Part shown: positions 33,112-43,803 of the stretch, one piece after another
How positions within the stretch are numbered: position 1 is the first letter of the stretch
How the letters are laid out: every line of letters begins with the position of its first letter
Assembly (NCBI GenBank): GCA_019633425.1
Contig: WSUB01000009.1
Span: 1 to 64,000 of the forward strand
Source of the DNA: Tulasnella sp. 424
Taxonomy: Eukaryota > Basidiomycota > Agaricomycetes > Cantharellales > Tulasnellaceae
DNA: 64,000 nt
Reading direction: 5' to 3'
The notes under the pieces: generated by a model
Seen by the model: only the letters and a program-made list of their open reading frames with translations
Told to the model about the DNA's origin: nothing
Databases searched by the model: none
Position numbers and translations under genes: made by a program

Positions 33112-35720
33112 CTCTAAATGTCTGCGAAGAAGTGGCATTGCTATGGGAGGCCATGGTTTTAATCTTGACCTGGGCTTGACTCGGTCTTAGGGCAAACAGT
33201 GTCGGTCCAACAGTCGTGCCGGAGTATTGTCAACGGCCTTTCGCACTCTTTGGACAACTGCTACCTTTTTGCGACATCTTTAGGGCGTTTTGCTGCTTGT
33301 TGGAAATGGGACTAGCACATCTTTTCTGTGGATTACAAGTGGCACCGCGCTTTGGGGTCTGCGGCGCTCCCAGAAACCGCCGAAAGCTCCCGACACGAAG
33401 ATACTTGCCCAGGCTAGAACGCGGTGTACACCCGATCTTCTGTTTATGAGAACAAGCGATGTTGTGAAATGTCCTTGTGGTATTCAATGGGCTGTTGTTG
33501 TGGTCAGGCACTCGGTCCTGACGTCATTCGCATCGGGCCTATGTCCGGAGTCTGAAGCACGGCGCATAAGTACGACGTCTCTTCAATTGCGCTGCGATCA
33601 AATATATTAGACATTTTTGGATTTTAGTCAAATATACCCATATGCTCACATACGGGATCAGACCGTCCTTCTTTACTGGGTAAAGGGCGTTTCTCGGCCA
33701 CGCCAGAAATCAGCCCAACAATATCCCAAGAGCCTACGTGTAGCTCCTGTAACCACATACTATCAAGCATAAGTCGTTGATTCTTTTGGGAAAGGAATGG
33801 AATTCGAATCCGCTATGAAGCGGTCTGCAGCCAACGAACAGGGTCCGAACCATCCCTCGGTCCCCTCCACCCTTTCAGGCAATTCTGTGCTCTGCATCCG
33901 CTATCCCTCCACACCACCATATTTCCCTGCTCCGCATTCAATTCTCAATTCAATTCGATGTCGTCGATCAAAATACTATGGCGACCCCATTTCCAAGACA
34001 AAGGACACCGTCCGCCAATGCCAAAGCAGACCAAATACAGACTCTCTATTCAATGTTCTCTATTAAACGTCAGCTCTCGTTGCACTCCCAATCTATTTCA
34101 AAATGTGTTATAACCCTCTCAACTCTTTCTCGAGTCGTCCCGTCTGTCCATCCCTTCGCGTTGACGAACGCCCCTCGCCCCCTCGCCCTACCTCTAAACC
34201 CTCAGCCCCAGTTCCTACATCTATCACCATGCTTACTTCACTATCCAAGTCGTCTTCCTGCATCATCGAGGTCATCCATCGTGCATCCTCCCGGCCTGTC
34301 TCTCAACCTGAGGAGCAAGTCGTCACCGCTTCCTTCACTCTTCAACCAGGACGGGTTTGATCTTGAACACTGGACCCATACCCGTCCAGCTCCTTTCCCT
34401 CCCTCGCCCCTCTTGCCCCCTCTTGCCCCATTCCCCTCCCTCCTCGACCAGGAGCTCTCGCGAGAGCTCCTGCCCTTCGCTCAAGGAACACGGACAGACT
34501 CTTTCAAGTCGCCCTCGTCGGGTACAACCCTGTCGTCCGTGTTCTCGTCGGTGGCGTCGGGTTTCACACAAGAAACCTCCCTCCCCTCTACCCCATCCGC
34601 CAACTCGGCCTCCTTCTGCTTGTCCTCCGCGCCGCCTTCGTCCCCGGTCCCTGAGCACACCGCGGAAATCAAGGCCGCCTTGGCGAAGTTCCTGAAGAGG
34701 ATCACGTCCGGTTGACGGATTCTTCCTCAGACGCTGACTAAGTTCAGCAGGAGCTTCGTCGCTCCCAGCGCCCACTACCTTTCGGGCGACGATTTCATGG
34801 CGGGGACGTCAGCCGTTAACGACCTCCCCAACATACGCATCCCATGCTTGGCCATCAGCTGCGCGGACGACCCTCTCATGCCCGGGGAGCACCCGCCGAG
34901 GAGCCAGGCGATGGAGTCGCCTTTCGTCATGATGGCCGTTCTCAAGAAAGGAGGCCACTTGGGAACGTTCACAAGAAAGAGGTGGAAGAAGGAGCACGGG
35001 AACAAGAGGTACCACACCGCTCTCGTCGAGGGGTGAGTCAAGGCCAACGACGATTTGGAGGTAGATTTTGACCGACTCTTTCAGCGATCAATTTGCCTTG
35101 TGGTGACTAGCTTGGTTTTGGCTTGCTCCAGCAACTTCGACCTCGTCCTCGAATCTTGCACACCCAGCAAGGCTTCGTTTATCCGGAAGGCCATCCTCAG
35201 ATGGCATTCCGCTAGACGACGGCGAGGTACTTGAAGTTGAAGTACACCCGCCCGATCTATCCCAAGTCTAGATCGGGTTGAACCTCTTTCTTTTCTGATC
35301 TCGTTTAGAAAAATAGAACTAGAAATAGACCTTTAGAATCCTGCCTCGGTTGAATTTATAGATAAATCGGTCGTCTTGGAATGATTGTTGAAATGATTTT
35401 TCGTGTTGTACGTCCGGTGACTATCACTGTGAGGCGAAGCTGTTAACGGAATTCAAAGAGTCGTAAACAGTAATATCGCCTGGCTTTGATTGAGTGATAA
35501 ATACCAGGGTTTAGGGATTAACGCACCCTACTATGCGTGGAGGTGGTGATTTATCCGTGCCCAGAGCTCAAACAGGCTGCCCTGCAACGCCATAGTCCAG
35601 TTCCAGCTGAAGAGGAGATTCATTATATGAAGGGACACTGCATTGCTCAAGATACGAAGGGATGTGACGGGCACTAGAGATTTTTGTCTGCTGTTATAAC
35701 GTGCCTTGAATTGCAAACGT
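33112..35720 (+). repeat. Hydrolase segment, copy 3
   Basis: This segment has the same left junction (AAGGTCTCTAAATGT) as copy 2. Bases 33,125-34,228 are shared upstream sequence in which no gene is seen. After the hydrolase, 35,050-35,360 is nearly identical to 27,660-27,960 and then diverges sharply. Confidence 0.7.
34229..35037 (+). pseudogene. YheT/Eht1-like alpha/beta hydrolase, copy 3, internal deletion
   Basis: The start is intact (MLTSLSKSSSCIIEVIH, 34,229), but near 34,330 the coding sequence for PEEQVVT jumps into the intron before the DGFDLEH exon. About half the gene is deleted, including the oxyanion loop and nucleophile. Two further nonsense changes occur: CGA to TGA at 34,713-34,715 and TGG to TGA at about 35,035. 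The acid region (NIRIPCLAISCADDPL) and GGHLGTF remain readable and GGHLG keeps its His. No function is expected. Confidence 0.8.
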
Positions 35721-35729
35721 CGCGGCGTT

Positions 35730-36052
35730 GCTCACCGTGAGTCTCAACGGCTCATTCGGCAGCGAGGTAGGCGGAAAGACCATGATGCCCTTAGTTGTTG
35801 GAAGAATAAGCAGACCAACAATATCACGGTCTTCCCATACTTGGTACCCGCATGAACTAGGACACGAATCCCAACTTCAAGTTCTCTTGATGCGCATAGC
35901 TGGAAGTCCTTTAGATCCCACCCGCACTTCGCCTTCATAATCGTGCAGTCTCGGCGTCACTTGTCGAACAGACAAACGCTCGCTTGAGGAATCACCTGTG
36001 ATCTAAAATCTCAGATCAAAACTGTCTCGTACATATCGTGAAATTTGGCCAT
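35730..36052 (-). pseudogene. RecQ-like helicase fragment, unit 12
   Basis: This unit shows the best N-terminal context: KAKCGWDLKDFQLCASREL followed by VLVHAGTKYGKTV (35,800-35,938). That fits the Q-motif plus Walker A arrangement of RecQ-like helicases, where a Phe-Gln pair precedes the P-loop. The Walker A is close to consensus (AGTKYGKT), but the frame breaks soon after. Confidence 0.62.
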
Positions 36053-36380
36053 GGTCAGATGTGACGCAAGGAGTTTAGAACTATCAGAAAAGCGGGTTGG
36101 TCTGTTTTGGTTACGATCTCAGGCCCAAAGGCCATTTGCCGCCACAACGACCGCCTTGCGTTTCTAAGAATTTGCCGCCAAGAGCCGAACAAGACGAACG
36201 GTTCGAGTCTGGGTTTTTCAAGTTTTGGTTATAAGGTCTCTAGATGTGCACGAAGCCAATCTCTCCAGTCGAACATTTCAGGGGTGTTTCTATTGTATTC
36301 AACGCAGACGTCACACAGAACGAAATAGGACAAGGATTTTCATTGGTGACGAGGGACGTAGGCATTTTGACTGTGCGCTA

Positions 36381-36811
36381 TTACAAGCACTTTGAACGAA
36401 AGCGTTAGTACGAAATGGCATACGCTCTTTAAAAATTGGTGCATTACCTGAGAGTAGTATTCGTTAAAATAAAAGCAGGTATATGGCTTCTTGCAGACGG
36501 TTGGTCCCGTCCAGCCTATACATTTAACGTATCCATTGAATTAATGAGAAAATGTTCTGGATTAAAGTTTAACGGGAATGACACCTACCTATTCCTCCAC
36601 ACTGATAGAAGTGTGATTGCGTCGCACCTGGCGCAGAGGTGGTTGTGGTTGCGATGGTGGTGGTCTCAGAAGACGTGGTGGTTGTGCTTGAGGTCGCGGT
36701 GGTCTCAGAAGGCGTCGTGGTCGTGGTTCCTAGAGTGTCGGATACACTATCCTGGGCCAAAACGGAGGCAAAGAAGCCGGCGAAAGCTGCGAGAGCGAGG
36801 GCTTTGACCAT
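36381..36811 (-). CDS. CBM1-only gene 12, one module
   Basis: This is a 99-residue secreted protein. The signal peptide MVKALALAAFAGFFASVLA is followed by QDSVSDTLG, a Ser/Thr linker with TPSETTATSS and a single CBM1 (SHFYQCGGIG, CKKPYTC, NEYYSQ, Cys-Leu-stop at 36,381). The first Gly of the Gly-Gln motif is Tyr. It keeps a GTAGGT donor and the Tyr-Tyr pair. It is the partner of gene 11 within a larger duplicated block (about 31.3-33.0 and 36.4-38.05 kb). Confidence 0.85.
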
Positions 36812-36864
36812 TGTATTTGCTTGGAGGAGTGAATACGGCCCCCAGCGTGGCACGATGAGGCCCA

Positions 36865-36873
36865 TTTATATAT
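36865..36873 (-). promoter_or_regulatory. TATA box of CBM1-only gene 12
   Basis: A TATATAAA element lies about 54 bp upstream of the ATG. Confidence 0.65.
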
Positions 36874-37479
36874 CCTGAGTATCGATGCTTCTGTGCCGTC
36901 TCCATTCTTAGCTCTGGCATCCTTCATCCCTTACCGCGCCGATGTTGATTACCGGTACATCAGAATAGACAGACTGTGTTCGACCAGAAATCGTCCCAGG
37001 ACGCCAGTCAGAGTAACGCAGCGGAAATTTACGGCCAGGAAGAGATCTGCCCGGCCCTCCAGCGTTGAGACAGAATGACCGCTCGATCGTTCTTACTTCT
37101 ACTCGTCGAAGGGACTGGGTGGGTTCGCAAGTCGAGCGCGCGAGAATCGACGTCAAGGAATATCCATTGAGGTACCGCTGGTTTGATACCCTTCCTAAGA
37201 CAACGGCTACTTCCGAGACTTCTTTCCTTAAGGGGTTGTACGGCGAAAATACGTGAGGGTAGGTCCACACTCTTACCCAGTGGCCCTCCGGGAAGTGGAG
37301 ATAACCTGTCGGGTTACCTCGGGGTTAATGCGATGCGATGTTTGGGTTCTATGGCGAAAACGTGCCAGGCAGATCCACATTCCTACCTAGTGACCTTCTG
37401 GAAGCGAGGTAGTCAAAGGAAAAATATCTAAATTTTGGGGTTAATGTGATGCGATGCTAGTTCTTCGCTGTTTCGTAGA

Positions 37480-38500
37480 ATATTTGTAACTTCGACCTAC
37501 AAACCCTACGGACCAATCCGGCGTCACTGGTCTCTTCATGTCGAAACAGCTGAGACCAACCGTCGTGTTTCACCTAGGATCCTGAATTCAAACCCGCCCC
37601 CTCACATCCTGGAGTTGGCCTCAGAAATCGAGTCATCCTTCTCGAAGTGCACGTGATCGCACACGGGCCGTTGATGAATTCTGCAAATGTTCAGACGTTG
37701 TTGATGCTCGGACCCGTACAACAGTTGAGATGTTGGGCATGTCATTTCCAAGGTCGAGGAAGAGATGGGTTTTATCGAGGTGTGGTTTCCGTACGACATC
37801 CCCTTTACACTAGGAGGCAGAATTGCGGAAACCTTGAACGAGTCGCCCCGGGTCGATACACAATGGGTTTCGTTTTAAAATCCTGTTGGTGACCTCCGGT
37901 CTCCGGCAATTTTGCGGATGAAGCGGCGAGACTGGAGCATCTCGAGGTGAAATGAGAGCTACTTGGTCCCAACTTCTCCTATAATAAGATGGTCGGTGGG
38001 GTTCACCGAGAGTAACTTCACAAAGCAAGCGCGACAGAGGCATACCGATAAAACTTGCATGCTAACGTGGCCGTTATTAGCCACAACTGCCGAGAGGCTG
38101 GATTCGGTTTCACAAGTTTGGACCTACCGGGATGTGAAGTAGGCCAAGGCATGGTGACAGGATAGATCCGGTTTCGACGGCTCATTCACCGCAGGGAGAT
38201 AAGCGGAGAGCATTGATGCCCTTCGTTGTCGGAAGCATATTCAGACCAGCAGATATCGCAGCCGTCTTATGCCTGGTCCCCGCATGAACTAGGACGCGAA
38301 ACATCTGCAAGTTCTCTTGATGCGTATAGCTGGAAGTCCTTTATATCCCCACCCGCACTTCGCCTTCATAATCGTACAAGTTTTCGATGTCACTCGTTGA
38401 ATAAACAAACGCTGGCCCGAGGAATTACCTGTGATCCGAAGTCTAAGATCAGAGCTGTGTCGTACGCGTCGTGAATTTGTTAGACGTGACGTAAGAGGTT
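37480..38500 (-). pseudogene. RecQ-like helicase fragment, unit 13
   Basis: This is a longer relic, the duplicate partner of unit 11. It holds ALISP, RRPEVTN and a post-DEAH segment in different frames (37,602-38,043), then a P-loop area near 38,255-38,280 that has lost the lysine. Confidence 0.55.
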
Positions 38501-38799
38501 TAGAGCTATCAGAAAGTGGGTTGACCCGTTTTTGGTCACGATATCACGCCCAAAAAGCAGTTTACCGCCCACAATCACTGTCTTGCAGTTGCATTTCTAA
38601 GAACTTGCTACCAAGAGCCGAACAAGACGAACAGTTTGAGTTTGGCTCTCAAATTTAAATTATAAGGTCTCTAGATGTGCACGAAGACAATCGCTCGAGT
38701 CGAACATTTCAGGAGTGTTTCAGATCTATTCTATTCAACGCAGACATCACACAGAACGGAATGGGACAAGGATTTTCATGGGTGACGAGGGACGCAAGC

Positions 38800-39027
38800 A
38801 CTTTGGGTGAAAGGTCAGTAGGAAGTGGCACACTGTGCCGTTCTTTACAGATTGGGGCATTACCTGAGAGTGGTAATCGTTGGGATAGACACAGGTGGAT
38901 GCAGGTTGACAGACGGTGGTCCGGTCCAGCTTATATGTTCAATATATTCAGATCGATGAGAAAATACTCTAGTCTGAGCGTCGCCGGGAATGACACCGAC
39001 CAACTCCTCCCACACCGCCCCCTGTGT
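38800..39027 (-). pseudogene. Remnant second CBM1 of CBM1-only gene 13
   Basis: After the TAA at 39,028 a decayed second module remains: its internal acceptor is ATATAA instead of ATATAG (about 38,935), a base is missing in the Gly-Pro-Thr codons, and the final Cys-Leu exon has no stop. Confidence 0.7.
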
Positions 39028-39502
39028 TTACACCGCAACCGACGCAGGTGTAGTAGTGGTCGTCGGGTCCGTCGTGGTCGTCGGGGCCGTCGTGGTCGTG
39101 GTTTCTACCAAGCACTTTGGGTGAAAGGTCAGTAAGAAGTGGCATACCGTGACGTTCTTTACAAATTGGTGCATTACCTGAGAGTGCCATGGGTTAATAT
39201 AAATACAGGTGGATGGGGGTTGGCAGACAGTTGGTCCGGGCCAGCCTATATATTCAACGTATTCAGATCGATGAGAAAATACTCTAGTCTGAGCATCGGC
39301 GGGAATGAGACCGACCGCTTCCTCCGCACTGCCCCCACTCTGTTTGCCCCGCAAACGCAGAGGTGCTAGTGGTCGTCTTGGTCGTCTTGGTCGTCGTCGT
39401 CTTGGTCGTCGTCGTCTTCGAGGTGGTGGTGGTGGTTACTGGGATAGACAGAACGGAGGCGAAGAAGCCGGCGAGGGTTGCGAGAGCGAGGGCTTTGACC
39501 AT
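39028..39502 (-). CDS. CBM1-only gene 13, one module, second lost by nonsense
   Basis: The signal peptide MVKALALATLAGFFASVLS is followed by IPVTTTTTS, a Thr/Lys linker (KTTTTKTTTTK), and CBM1-1 (TEWGQCGGSG, CQPPSTC, NPWHSQ). After Cys-Leu a Thr linker ends PASVAV at a TAA (39,028-39,030), at the Gln codon that precedes the next module in sister genes. Here too a C to T change truncated the protein. The basic residues in the linker are unusual for the array. The protein is secreted and has no catalytic domain. Confidence 0.78.
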
Positions 39503-39555
39503 TGTGTCTGCTTGGAGGAGTGAAGACAGCCTCAAGCGTGGCACGATGAGGCCCA

Positions 39556-39564
39556 TTTATATAT
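39556..39564 (-). promoter_or_regulatory. TATA box of CBM1-only gene 13
   Basis: A TATATAAA element lies about 54 bp upstream of the ATG. Confidence 0.65.
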
Positions 39565-39989
39565 CCTGAGTATCGATGCTCCTGCACCGTCTCCATTCTT
39601 AGCTCTGACATCCTTCATCCCTTGCTACGCCGACGTTGATTGCCCGTATATCAGAATAGACAGGGTGTGTCAAACTAGAAAGCATGTCAAAACCGCCGGT
39701 CCGCTTGACGCAGCGGAAATCTACCGACCGGGAAGAAATGTGTCCTACGCCGATGTACTTCCAGTTTTGAGAAAGAATGGCCGCTGGATCGTTCTCACTC
39801 CCAGTTGTCAAAAGAACCGGATTGGTTCGCAGGTCCAGTGTGAGAGAATCGACACCAAGAAATATCCGTTGAGAGGCCGCCGGTTCGGGTTGTGCGGCGA
39901 AAATGTGTCAAGGTAGGTCCACATTCCTACCCGGTGGCCCTCTAGAAAGTGAGGCAGCCAAAGAAGGAATATCTAAATTTAGGTGTTAA

Positions 39990-41060
39990 TGGGATGGGAT
40001 GTTAGTTCTTTGCTGCTTTGTACAATATTTGTTACTTCGACGAACAAACACGACGGACCAATCCGGCGTCACTGGTCTCTTCATGTCGAAACAGCTGAGA
40101 CCAACCGTCGCATTTCACTTAGGACCCTGAATTCAAACCCGCCCCCTCACATCCTAGTGTTAGACTGAGAAAAGCTGTGTCATCCTTCTCGAAGTGATCG
40201 CACACGGGCCGTTGATGAATTCTGCAATCGTTCAGAAACTTTTGATGCTCGGACTCGTACAGCAGTTGAGATGTTGGGCATGTCAGTTCCAAGATCGAGG
40301 AAGAGGCGGTTTTTGTCGAGCTGTGGTTTCAGTACGACATCCCCTTTGACATGAGGAGGCAGAATTGCGGAAACCGCATTTGGACAAAACGACCGGACGT
40401 TGCCTATCCTGGCATACTGAACGAGTCGCCCCAAATTGATACACAATGAGTTTCGTCAAAGCCGAACTGTAAAATACTGTTGGTGACCTCGGGTCTCTGG
40501 CGGATTTTGCGGATGAAACGGCGAGACTGGAGCATCTCGGGTGAAATGAGAACTACTTGGTCCGCCGTTGCACTGTCCTCTAGTCGGTGGAGTCCACAGA
40601 GAGTAACTACAGGAAGCAAGCATGATAGAAGCACACCGATAACACCTGCGCGCTACGGCCTCCACACGAGCTATTGGCCGCAGTCGCCGAGAGGCCGGAT
40701 TCGGTTTGAAAAGCTTGGACCTGCCGGGATGTGAATTAGGCCAAGACATGTTGACAGGATAGATCCGGTTTCGGCTCATTCGCAGGGAGGTAAGCGGAGA
40801 GACAATGATGCCCTTCATGGTCGGAAGCATATGGAGACCAGGAGATATTGCAGTCTTCCCATACCTAGTACCCGCATGAATTATGACGCGAAACATCTAC
40901 AAGTTCTCTTGATGCGCATAGCTAGAAGTCCTTCATATCCTACCCCCACTTCGCCTTCAAGTTTTCCGACGTCATTCATCAAACAAACAAGCGCTCGCCT
41001 GAGGAATTACCTGTAATCCGAAGTCCAAGATGAGAACTGTGTCGTACCATGGTCAAACGT
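39990..41060 (-). pseudogene. RecQ-like helicase, most complete relic (unit 14)
   Basis: This is the best evidence for the family. In order on the minus strand are a P-loop relic (AGTRYGKTA, about 40,850-40,885), GIIVSPLTSLR (motif Ia-like), and QVVLISPEMLQSRRFIRK followed by DETHCVSIWGDSF (40,404-40,560). The last is motif II of RecQ-like helicases with Ala changed to Thr in DEAH. LPPHVKGDVV and LDKNRLFLDLGTDMPNI follow (40,200-40,380). Stops and shifts separate the blocks, so it is a pseudogene. Telomere-linked fungal helicases belong to this family. Confidence 0.7.
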
Positions 41061-41334
41061 GACGGAGAGCAGTCAGAATGTGGGTTGACCCGTTTTGGTC
41101 ACGATCTCACGCCCATTCATCGTCTTGAACTTGCTGTCAAGAGCCGAGCAGGACGAAAGGTTCGAGCTTGGGTTCTCAGGTTATAATTCGAGGGTCTCCA
41201 GATGTGCGCGAAGGCGATCCCGCGAGTCAAAGGTTCTCACAAGAGTGTTCATACTCGACGCAGACGTCAGACAGAACGAACTGACAAAGATGTTCATTGA
41301 TGACGAAGAACGCAGGTATTTTGATGGTGCGCGA

Positions 41335-43148
41335 TTACAAGCACTTTGTGTGAAAAGGGTCAGCAGGAAATGACAAACATTCCGTACAAATTGGTGCATT
41401 ACCTGAGAATAGTATGCGTTGCTGTACGTGCAGGTGTATGGCGAAGCGCAGACGGTTGGTCCCGAGTAGCCTACACATTCAACGTATCCGTCGAATCAGT
41501 GAGAGAATGTTCTGGGTTACAGTTTAACGGGAATGACACCTACCGGTTCCTCCGCACTGTCCGAAGTGTGTTTGAGTCGCGCCCGACGCAGAGGTGGTAG
41601 TGGTCGTCGTGGTCGTCGTCTTAGAGGACGTGGTGGAAGTGCTTGAGGTCTTGGTGCTCGTGGTCGACGACTTGGTGGTCGTGGTGGTCCCGGCGGTCGT
41701 GGTTCCTGTCGAGACGCCGGAGAATCCAGGGTAGATCGGAGGACCGGGGATCTGGTATGTTGTTTCTGTCTGGGCCTCAGTGGAGTAAATGTCGATCAAG
41801 ACGCCTGGGTCGGTTGCCTGATGCTCGTGGTGAGTGATGCACGTTAACAGTGATGCGCGAAATCGTGACATACGGTCCAAGCACCAGGGATTGGCTTCAA
41901 GTAGTCAGCAGTTGGGAAGGCAGTTCCTGATCCAGTGACAACTGTAGAGCGTTGGTCAGATACCCGATGCTTCTTTTCGTGATATCCATGAGGGGAATGA
42001 GTCCTGACACTTACTTAATTGAATGCATTCTGGGTAGAATTGAGGGGTGTCGGCCTAAATTGGGTCAGGATCAGGTTAGCCAACGAACATGGAAAGGCTG
42101 AGCGAAAATCAACACCAACCTGGTGCAATGCTGTGAGTGGGCAAGGGTGGATATGTCAGAAGATCAACAAAGCGGCCTCAAGGTAAAAATTAAATCGAAC
42201 CAAGGGTCTGCACGTCGAATGCGTCAGCTGAGTCCCTCGACGAGCTATTGTAAACCTACCTCGAATCGGATCAAGTATGGGCCTGGCTTCAAGTTGCTGG
42301 GGATGGTGGCAGGCCACTTCAGGTTAGCCATGAGAATGCCGTTGGCCCAACTACCATTGTAGACGGTGCCGCTGATGAGACCCTACACGCCCGAACGTCA
42401 AAGCCGCACTCGAAGTATAAAGCATCGTCGTTACCATACCATCTCAGAGATCTTGAACTGAAATCAGACATCGGTCAGTACTATAGAGGGGTGAGCAATG
42501 AAGAGACCGAACACGAACCCAGCTGAGAGTATCACTGTTGACACCGGTGCAGGTTGTTCCTCCGCAAGCGGCCATGTATCTAGATAACATGAGATTAGTC
42601 ACTCAACGATTGAAAGCAAGCCCGTAGCTATCTTACACCGTGACGGGACCTTGTGCGTGAGTCCATTGCGCCCAGTAAGCAACGATGGTGTCGCCTTGCC
42701 GATGAAGAAACCCGTGAGTCTCGGATACGGCTAAAGGTTAAGGGCGTCGGGAGTTACCTGCGGCGATAGTGATTGATTGTTGGCCAGCGCTAGAAGTTCC
42801 GTCATCATTGCATGACATGGTTGGATCGACAGGGTCGAGGATGGGGTTGTAGCTATTTCCACATCCAGTGAGTCGAGACCAAATAGTACAACGTCTCCAG
42901 ACGATAGATCTCACCTCGAGTATGGTCGCTCAGCGCTAACTTGTCCGGCGGCGGGGATGTATGGCTGGTTACGAGCACAATCAGCCCATACGATCACCTC
43001 GTGTCTCTCGTAACGGGCCGAGGCAGAGAGGACTCACCGACCAGCCTGTGTAGGTGGTAGATCCGACGGACATCGAGGTTACACCTCCATGAGCCGAAAC
43101 GGAAGCGAAGAGGCCAGCGACAGCTGCGAGAGCAAGGGCTTTAATCAT
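41335..43148 (-). CDS. AA9 lytic polysaccharide monooxygenase with C-terminal CBM1
   Basis: This is a secreted copper enzyme that oxidatively cuts cellulose, of about 330 residues. The signal peptide MIKALALAAVAGLFASVSA gives a mature start HGGV, whose His is the N-terminal copper ligand. GDTIVAYWAQWTHAQGPV holds the likely second His and PQFYPEC the axial Tyr. SCNDD and YLIRFE are family landmarks. A Ser/Thr linker leads to one CBM1 (THFGQCGGTG, CASPYTC, NAYYSQ, Cys-Leu-stop at 41,335). About twelve exons join in frame, including apparent micro-exons of 7 nt (42,201-42,207) and 11 nt (42,120-42,130). Promoter, signal peptide, CBM1 exons and 3' flank match the CBM1-only genes, making it their likely progenitor. 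Confidence 0.88.
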
Positions 43149-43201
43149 TGTATTTGCTTGGAGGAGTGAGGACCGTCTAAAGCGTGCCACGATGAGGCCC
43201 A

Positions 43202-43210
43202 TTTATATAT
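43202..43210 (-). promoter_or_regulatory. TATA box of the array AA9 gene
   Basis: The TATATAAA element lies about 54 bp upstream of the ATG. The surrounding 400 bp match the promoters of the CBM1-only genes, and the similarity ends near 43,615. Confidence 0.68.
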
Positions 43211-43803
43211 CCTGAGTATCGATGCTCCTGCGCCGTCTCCATTCTTAGCTCTGACATCCTTCATCCCTTGCTGCGCCGACGTTGATTACCGGTACATCAG
43301 AATAGACAGGCTGTGACCAACCAGAAATCGTGCCAGAACCGCCAGTCAAAATGACACAGCGGAAATTTACTGGCCAGGAAGAGATGTGCCCGGCGCCGAT
43401 GTACCTCCAGCGTCGAGAGAGAATGACCGCTCGATCGTTCTCACTTCCAGTCGTCGAAGGAACCGGGTGGGTCCGCGAGTCCAGCGCGCGAGAATCGACG
43501 TCAAGGAATATCCGCCGAGGAACCGCTGGTTCGATACCCTCCCTAAGCCAACGGCTACTTCTGAGACTTCTTGCCTTAAGGGGTAGTACGGCGAAAATGC
43601 GCGAAGGTAGGTCTCGCTTCTGCGCCAAGTACACTCGGCGAGACGTCGGAAGCAACGTGCCACTTGACGCTCAGAACACTCAGTTGATCCTCAGTACTAA
43701 AAATAAGCAGGCGGCAACCACACTTGCGGGTGACTTAAACTCAGGGTTAATTGCATAGAAAGAGCGGACCAAAACAAAGTACAGTAGATCGAAGGTCGGG
43801 AGC

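Noticed and set aside
41335..43148. The array LPMO might itself be a pseudogene because of its very short exons
   Set aside because: All exon joins keep frame, and the His, His and Tyr ligand motifs and the CBM1 are intact, so it is treated as functional pending transcript data.
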